From Bacteroidales bacterium (GTDB lineage Bacteria > Bacteroidota > Bacteroidia > Bacteroidales > JAAUTT01), in contig JAAUTT010000397.1 of NCBI GenBank assembly GCA_012031335.1, positions 1-5,285 on the forward strand: a stretch of DNA of 5,285 bases, in the 5' to 3' direction. A program made the translations under genes and the position numbers. The notes beneath the pieces are model-generated. The model saw nothing but the letters and a program-made list of their open reading frames with translations. It searched no databases and was not told the origin of the DNA. This document shows, piece after piece, positions 1-5,285 of this stretch; position 1 is the first letter of the stretch, and each line of letters opens with the position of its first letter.

Positions 1-816
1 TGCAGTTCGAAATATATACCGGCAATAATAAGCATGATAAGTATGCTTCTGAAGTACGGATTTAAAAGAAATCCCATCAACGATTCAAAAGTTGTTTGTT
101 TATATTCCTGAATTTCATAATCTTCGATCCCAGCCAGTTTGATAACTTCCCTGATATTGGATGCCCTGCCCTCGCAGTATCCGTTTTTTATAGCTCGGAA
201 GTAGTAAAAGTAATCACTTTGGTACTGTCGTCTATCCCCGGTACTACAATTGTGGGGTCCACCATACCTTCGGCGATTCGGGGGTCCCGTTTCCATTTAT
301 AAGTGGTATCATTTCCTTTGATGATGGTATCTCCACCATGCGATTCAGCCGTTGAACGCATCATAGATCGCATAAACGACTGATATTTATCCGGTAGTGC
401 TTCTCCCGTTTGGTTAACAACAGTGGCAGCACCTATATTGGCTCCGTCGCGCATATAAATACGATCGGCAGCGATGGATATTAATGCCCCTGCCGAAGCA
501 GCATTATTATCGATAAAAACATACACAGGAACAGGACTGTTAAGAACAATTGTCCGGATGGAGTCGGCGGCATCTAGCATACCTCCGTATGTATTCATAC
601 GAATAAGGATAAGATCGGCTTTTTGAGTCCTGGCTTCGGCAAATCCTTTCTGGGTTGTTCTCACCATGGCAGGTCCAATTTCCTTGTTGATTGGAAATAC
701 ATATACCAGTACTTTTTTTATTTTTTATTCTTGAAAGCTGGGTCAGGGCCGGCTTCCTCAGCGAAAGACAAAACAAGCAGTAAAAGAGGAAGAAACAACC
801 ATGCAATACGTTTCAT
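1..816 (-). CDS. nfeD: NfeD-family membrane-bound serine protease (ClpP class), N-terminal part, two frameshifts
   Basis: The start is the ATG at 816-814, giving a signal-like N-terminus (MKRIAWLFLPLLLLVLSF, then acidic residues from about 20). A ClpP/SppA-like protease domain follows from about residue 36. The oxyanion-side Gly-Gly is in NTYGGM (about 78-79). The likely nucleophile is Ser108 in NNAASAGA, and Lys144 in LPDKYQSFMRS is the likely partner lysine, as in the Ser-Lys dyad of NfeD/stomatin-operon proteases. A hydrophobic membrane segment begins near residue 255 and is cut by the window edge, so further membrane helices and the C-terminal NfeD OB-fold domain would lie outside. Members cleave membrane or stomatin-like proteins in envelope quality control; the substrate here is unknown. 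Two indels break the frame. One base is missing in the T run at 721-726, without which the ATG frame stops at residue 33. One C is missing near 194-195, otherwise it stops after TTSEL. Corrected, the frame is open to the left edge (about 272 residues). The gene lies downstream of mqnA with a 90-nt gap. Confidence 0.87.
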
Positions 817-906
817 AGCATTTATTATTTATAATGAAAATTTTCTAAAAGGAATACTTTAAATTCCATTTGGAAAGATAGTAAAAATGGCATTATTGTC
901 CGAAGA

Positions 907-1709
907 TCAGATGTAATATGTTTGTTTATTCCACTGAAATGGTTTTACTGGTTGGCTAATCAGCTTTTTCTGAACAGCAAGCCGGAAGAACAATTGCATC
1001 GCTTTTATTTTTTGTTCATCGAGTTTGTAACTGATATTTTTTGAAAGATAATTATAGATGAATTCGAAAGGATAATTCAATTTCTGGTACATTTTAATGG
1101 CTTCTTCGAGATGATTAACTCCATACCTTAAAGCTGTATTGAATTCCTCCTGAAACTGAGGATCAACTTTTCGTGGCGATACCCAACAGGCAAATACAAA
1201 AGGAAGGTTGGTATAATCGCGCCAGGCTTCAGCCAGATCTATCGAATATTTATATTTCAGGCCGAAATTTTTGTCACCGGTTACAACTGCTCCGTAACCC
1301 TCGGTATATTTTCGAAGTTAAAATTTAAATTTGTTTCATGCCATTCGGGTTCTATTCTCCAGAATTTTTCAGCCAGAATTTTAGCAAGAACAACGGAAGT
1401 TCTGGAATGTATATCCAAAAAAATGCCTTTTAATGAGTCGATAGGCGAATTGGATAAAAGCAGTACTGTTTTTACCGGACCATTGGCTCCAATACAATAA
1501 TCGCTAACTATTTCATTATGTGGCAATCGGGCCATTTCAATGATGGGGGTTAGTGCCATATCTACCTCGCCTCTCACAAGTTTCTCAACTCCCACAGTTG
1601 GCGGAGAATCAAGAAAGAGCTCCATCCTGCCAATAATATCGGAATGCAGTATGCCGTAAACAAATGGCAGGGCATTGGTATACGATAATACAGAAACGCT
1701 AACTTTCAT
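907..1709 (-). CDS. mqnA: Chorismate dehydratase MqnA (futalosine pathway), one frameshift
   Basis: MqnA removes water from chorismate to give 3-[(1-carboxyvinyl)oxy]benzoate, the first step of the futalosine route to menaquinone, and acts in the cytosol. The protein has the periplasmic-binding-protein-like fold of the MqnA/MqnD family. Family signatures seen are SYTNALPFVYG near residues 9-19 (family form SYLNTxPF), the GANGPVKTVLLLS stretch near 74-86, HSRTSVVLAKIL near 101-112, and AWRDYTNLPFVFACW near 162-176. ATG at 1709 is the only sensible start, placing the first beta strand at residue 3. The frame is lost at 1300-1304, where one base is missing between ENI and EGYGAVVTGD; without correction the protein ends at 142 aa. 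With one base restored it is 267 aa, close to the usual length for the family, and ends at the TGA at 909-907. It is divergent from purB and upstream of the nfeD-like gene on the same strand. MqnD is the nearest relative, but the SRTSV motif and overall pattern favour MqnA. Confidence 0.93.
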
Positions 1710-1815
1710 ACTTATTTTTATTCAGATAAATTTAAAGGTTTACAATGGTTTTGCGATCAGTTTTAAATCATATTTTAACCTGATTTCTTCAATTATCAAG
1801 TATCTATTATTTTTC

Positions 1816-1823
1816 TACCTTTG
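1816..1823 (+). promoter_or_regulatory. Candidate Bacteroidota -7 promoter element for purB
   Basis: TACCTTTG matches the Bacteroidota sigma-ABfr -7 consensus TAnnTTTG exactly and lies 90 nt before the purB ATG, in the AT-rich 1710-1913 region between mqnA and purB. I could not find a convincing -33 TTTG at the expected distance upstream, so the call rests on the -7 box and position alone. No matching element (CAAAnnTA on the plus strand) was found for the divergent mqnA gene in the same region. Confidence 0.4.
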
Positions 1824-1913
1824 TAAACTTATTCTAAAACAAATAAAATTTCAAAGAGTTGAAATTAAATATTTTAATAATAAACGTTGTAAAGCCAATT
1901 TGAATTACCTCTT

Positions 1914-3258
1914 ATGGAAATTAAATTATTAACGGCTATTTCGCCTATTGACGGACGATACAGGAATAAGGTTGATGAACTGGCTATTTATTTTTCGGAA
2001 TATGGCTTAATCCGCTACAGAGTATATGTTGAAGTTGAATATTTTATCGCTTTGGTCGATTTACCCCTGCCTCAGCTTCAAAAATTCGACCGTCAGTTGT
2101 ATCCTGCATTAAGGAAAATTTATACCGATTTTTACCATTGAAGATGCTCAAAAAGTAAAAGAAATAGAAAATATCACCAACCACGATGTTAAAGCTGTAG
2201 AGTATTTCCTTAAAGAAAAATTCGAGCAGTTAAATATTGGAAATTATAAGGAGTTTATTCATTTCGGGCTTACTTCGCAGGATATTAACAATACCGCTGT
2301 TCCGTATTCATTAAAGATGGCTGCAGCTGATGTTTATTTCCCTGCGCTGGATGAAGTAATAAAAAACTGAGACTACAGGCTACCGAATGGCAGAATATTC
2401 CTATGCTAGCTCATACTCACGGGCAACCTGCATCTCCTACAAGACTGGGCAAAGAAATTGAGGTGTTTATTGAGCGTCTGGAAGTTCAATATCAGCAGTT
2501 ACTTCAAATTCCTTATTCGGCTAAATTTGGAGGTGCAACAGGGAATTTTAACGCTCATACAGTTGCTTACCCTGATGTTGACTGGAAAGCATTTGGTAAT
2601 GCATTTGTGGATGGAGTTCTGGGACTGCAAAGGAGCCAAACAACCACTCAAATTGAACATTACGACAACCTTGCTGCTTTTTTCGATGCCATGAAAAGGA
2701 TCAATACTATCCTGATTGACCTTAACCGCGATATCTGGACTTATATATCCATGGAATACTTCAAACAGCGAATTAAAAAGAATGAAATTGGATCCTCTGC
2801 CATGCCGCATAAAGTGAATCCAATCGATTTCGAAAATTCGGAAGGTAACCTGGGGATAGCGAATGGCAATTCTGGAGCATCTATCGGCTAAATTGCCCAT
2901 TTCCAGGATGCAACGCGACCTCACCGATTCAACGGTTTTGAGAAATATAGGGGTCCCAATGGCCCATACATTGCTGGCTTTTAAATCGTTGCTGAAAGGA
3001 TTGGATAAAATTCTCATTAACCAGGAAAAACTTAAAAAAGATCTTGAACATAACTGGGCAGTAGTAGCCGAAGGGATCCAAACCATTTTACGGCGCGAAG
3101 GGTATCCAAATCCTTATGAGGCGTTGAAAGAACTAACCCGAACCAACACTTTTATTGATGCCGATGCAATTAAGCAATTTATTAATACGTTAAATGTGAG
3201 CGACAAGATAAAAGAAGAACTTAACAACATTACACCATTTAATTATACAGGTATTTAA
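1914..3258 (+). CDS. purB: Adenylosuccinate lyase PurB, three frameshifts
   Basis: PurB catalyses two fumarate-releasing steps of purine synthesis: SAICAR to AICAR, and adenylosuccinate to AMP. It works as a cytosolic homotetramer of the fumarase/aspartase superfamily. The start MEIKLLTAISPIDGRY is typical of the long, E. coli-like subgroup. Corrected landmarks are TSQD (120-123), HTHGQPASP (167-175, with the probable catalytic His169), and the fumarate-lyase signature GSSAMPHKVNP (293-303) containing the flexible-loop serine pair 294/295. Three single-base indels split it: an extra T in 2129-2133, a missing A in 2361-2366, and an extra G at 2865-2866. Removing them gives 447 continuous residues ending ITPFNYTGI, the normal family length, with no motif lost. 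The pattern therefore indicates sequencing error rather than gene decay. No clear Shine-Dalgarno is visible before the ATG. The msbA-like gene follows after 8 nt, so the two are probably one transcription unit. Confidence 0.97.
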
Positions 3259-3266
3259 ATTTCAAA

Positions 3267-5087
3267 ATGAAAAAAATCTTAGGACTTTTTCCATACATTT
3301 TTCCTTATAAGAAAAATGCAATTCTCAATATTGTCTTTAATATTCTCTCAGTTTTATTTTCGGTTTCATCCATTGTAATGTTGATACCTTTTCTGGGAAT
3401 ACTTTTTGGAACCCAATCCCTTGAAGTTGCAAAGCCTGAAAATTTTTCGATGCTGCATTTTCAGGATCATTTATCCTATATTTTTAGTATAATAATTAAG
3501 GAATATGGAAAAGCCAAAGCATTACTTGTTGTAAGTGCCGGGATGATTACTTTTTCTTTGTTACGTAATTTGTTTGCTTATTTCTCGCTACATTTTCTTG
3601 CTCCAATGAGAGCTGGAATTGTAAAAGATATCAGGAATAACCTTTATGACAAGATACTGAGTTTGCCGGTTTCTTATTTTTCGAATGAGCGTAAGGGCGA
3701 TTTGATGGCTCGTATGACAAACGATGTTCAGGAAATTGAGGTTTCGATTATCAGTTCATTGGAAATGGTATTTCGCGACCCAATTACGATAATCATTTAT
3801 TTGAGTTTTTTTAATCATAATGAGCCCGCAATTAACGCTCTTTGTATTGGTGCTTTTGCCCATCAGTGGTTTAATCATCGGACGTATTGGCCGAAACCTG
3901 AGAAAGAAGTCATTTAAGAGCCAAACAAAACTTGGAACTCTGTTATCTCTAATCGAAGAAACCCTTTCAGGACTAAGAGTTATAAAGGCTTTTACAGCCG
4001 AAAAGCCAATAACGGGCAGGTTTAGGGTGATAAATGAAGAATTTACCCAATTACTTGTGAAAATTAATCGTCGCAGAGGATTGGCAAGTCCGGTAGGTGA
4101 ATTTTTAGGAACTGTGGTAATGGTAATCATAATGGTTTACGGTGCTACCCTTATACTCAATGGACAAACCAATATGCAGTCGGAGCAGTTTTTAACTTAC
4201 CTCGGAACATTTTACCTGATTATTGAACCTGCTAAACGGTTCTCTACCGCGTGGTATAATATCCAAAAAGGAATGGCATCGGCTGAGCGTATCGATTTTA
4301 TTTTGAAAGCTGAAAATAAGATCATTGAAAAGATAATCCGGTACTTAAGAAAGAATTTTTCTCTGATATTGAATATCGCAACGTTGCCTTTAAATACGAT
4401 CGTGAGTTTGTATTGAAGGATATTAATCTTAAGATTGAGAAAGGTAAAACAGTAGCACTTGTGGGGCAATCAGGTTCCGGAAAATCGACATTAGTGGACC
4501 TGTTACCAAGGTTCTATGATGTTCTGGAGGGAGATATTCTGGTTGATGGGGTTAACATAAAGGATTACAGGATAAAAGATCTTAGGCGATTAATGGGAAT
4601 TGTAAATCAGGAACCTATTTTGTTTAACGATACCTTTTTTAACAATATAGCTTTTGGTCGCGATAATGCAACACCTGATGAAATAAAAGATGCTGCCACT
4701 GTTGCCCATGCCAGCGAGTTTATTGAATCTACCAAAGATCAATACCAACATAACATAGGCGACAGAGGAGGTAAATTAAGCGGTGGCCAGCGGCAGCGTG
4801 TCAGCATAGCCAGGGCAGTATTGAGCAATCCTCCCATTCTTATTCTTGATGAAGCAACTTCAGCACTCGATACAGAATCGGAACGTCTTGTACAGGATGC
4901 ATTAACCAATCTCATGAAGAACCGTACCACCATTGTTATTGCTCACCGGCTTTCGACTGTTATACATGCTGATGAAATTTGCGTATTACACGAAGGCAGA
5001 ATTGTGGAACGTGGCAAGCATGACGAACTCATTAAATTAAACGGTTACTATAAAAAACTGCACGATTTACAGATGTTTGCAAGCTGA
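3267..5087 (+). CDS. msbA: MsbA-like ABC exporter (fused permease and ATPase), two frameshifts
   Basis: This is a type IV ABC half-transporter working as a homodimer in the inner membrane. MsbA-group members flip lipid A-core or other lipids at the expense of ATP, but substrate cannot be fixed from sequence and a multidrug role is possible. The N-terminal membrane domain has hydrophobic helices near 18-46, 84-108, 172-187, 189-206, 277-297 and 308-325. The coupling region EETLSGLRVIKAF is at about 230-242. The ATPase domain carries an A-loop Tyr377, Walker A GQSGSGKS (400-407), Q-loop Gln448, signature LSGGQ (504-508), Walker B ILILDE (524-529, catalytic Glu529), D-loop SALD and H-loop His560, so it is catalytically complete. 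An extra T in the T7 run at 3806-3812 and a missing base at 4330-4334 (probably EKDNP) break the frame. The two indels cancel, giving 606 aa, which is normal length. The ATG lies 8 nt after the purB stop, which suggests translational coupling or co-transcription. Confidence 0.92.
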
Positions 5088-5111
5088 TATTAAATTTTGA
5101 GACACTTCTGG

Positions 5112-5285
5112 TTATCTTAAAAACCCTCCGTTTAGGAAAAAACAAGCAGCTTTATAAATAGATGTACTATCCGGTAAGTTTAGCTTATTTAAAATGTTAC
5201 TTGCGATGGATCCACAATCAAATTTTTATAGGCACTTCTGTGAAAACGTTTTCAACCAATTGCGGGCAATATTCCATACTGGCAT
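5112..5285 (-). CDS. C-terminal end of an unrecognised protein, one frameshift, cut by window edge
   Basis: I do not recognise the family. On the minus strand the frame is open from the right edge as ASMEYCPQLVENVFTEVPIK and then hits a stop at 5220-5218. One base over, a second frame is open through FDCGSIASNILNKLNLPD and STSIYKAACFFLNGGFLR to the TAA at 5114-5112. Removing one base from the T5 run at 5223-5227 joins them into about 57 continuous residues. Both halves have ordinary, protein-like composition and codon choice, and a homopolymer error of this kind occurs in every other gene here, so I judge it a real gene end. It converges on msbA with only 24 nt between the stop codons. No membrane helix or catalytic motif is evident. 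The alternative is chance open frame in a short noncoding tail. Confidence 0.55.

Noticed and set aside
96..302. Plus-strand 68-codon frame, and the similar 623-862 plus frame, over the nfeD-like gene
   Set aside because: Both are antisense to the protease domain, whose motifs (ASAG serine, partner lysine) are on the minus strand.
540..806. Minus-strand 88-codon frame starting at 806 (MHGCFFLF...)
   Set aside because: It is the +1 frame of the NfeD-like gene; the genuine signal-like start is at 816 and the protease motifs are in the other frame.
851..875. Small inverted repeats in the mqnA-nfeD gap (GGAAT 851-855 with ATTCC 863-867; TTCC 864-867 with GGAA 872-875)
   Set aside because: Stems are only four to five AT-rich pairs with no GC-rich core or clear T tract, so a terminator or regulatory hairpin cannot be supported.
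1675..1932. Plus-strand 85-codon open frame rich in hydrophobic residues across the mqnA-purB gap
   Set aside because: It overlaps the mqnA start and the purB start, consists mostly of AT-rich intergenic sequence giving Ile/Phe/Lys/Asn-rich translation, and carries the candidate purB promoter.
2499..3086. 195-codon minus-strand open frame inside purB
   Set aside because: It is a shadow of purB; the plus strand has the fumarate-lyase signature and continuous homology in this stretch.
5103..5240. Direct repeat of CACTTCTG at 5103-5110 and 5233-5240
   Set aside because: Eight bases recurring once in an AT-rich stretch is within chance and there are no element ends or genes between them.
5162..5285. 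Plus-strand frame from ATG at 5162 open to the right edge (MYYPVSLAYLK...)
   Set aside because: It is antisense to the more protein-like minus-strand frames, has no recognisable motif and no supporting start context.
5218..5285. Possible remnant of a transposase from the phrase LVENVFTEVPIK
   Set aside because: It recalled the LVDxVxPxVPxRQW segment of some transposases, but the following residues do not match and the frame instead joins to a different, non-transposase-like C-terminus.

Overview
The window looks like a piece of a Bacteroidota chromosome, probably from a metagenome or a low-accuracy assembly. The reasons are an AT-rich composition, the protein character of every recognisable gene, weak or absent Shine-Dalgarno sequences, and one good match to the Bacteroidota -7 promoter element (TAnnTTTG) upstream of purB. 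All content is ordinary chromosomal housekeeping. I see no mobile element, CRISPR array, RNA gene or novel defence-like system.

Layout, left to right: (1) 1-816, minus strand, the N-terminal 272 or so residues of an NfeD-type membrane serine protease that runs off the left edge. (2) 907-1709, minus strand, mqnA, chorismate dehydratase, the first step of the futalosine route to menaquinone. (3) 1710-1913, an AT-rich divergent intergenic region. (4) 1914-3258, plus strand, purB, adenylosuccinate lyase. (5) 3267-5087, plus strand, an MsbA-like ABC exporter starting 8 nt after purB and probably co-transcribed with it. (6) 5112-5285, minus strand, the C-terminal end of an unrecognised protein that converges on msbA and enters from the right edge.

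The most striking property is that every gene is interrupted by one to three single-base indels, nine in about 5.3 kb. Five lie in homopolymers of five to seven bases. Correcting each by one base restores full-length proteins with all family motifs intact: MqnA 267 aa, PurB 447 aa and MsbA-like 606 aa. I therefore read them as sequencing or assembly errors rather than pseudogenes, and annotate the loci as intact genes with frameshifts. Functionally the genes belong to separate processes: quinone synthesis, membrane quality control, purine synthesis and envelope lipid export. Their proximity looks like ordinary gene order rather than a shared pathway.
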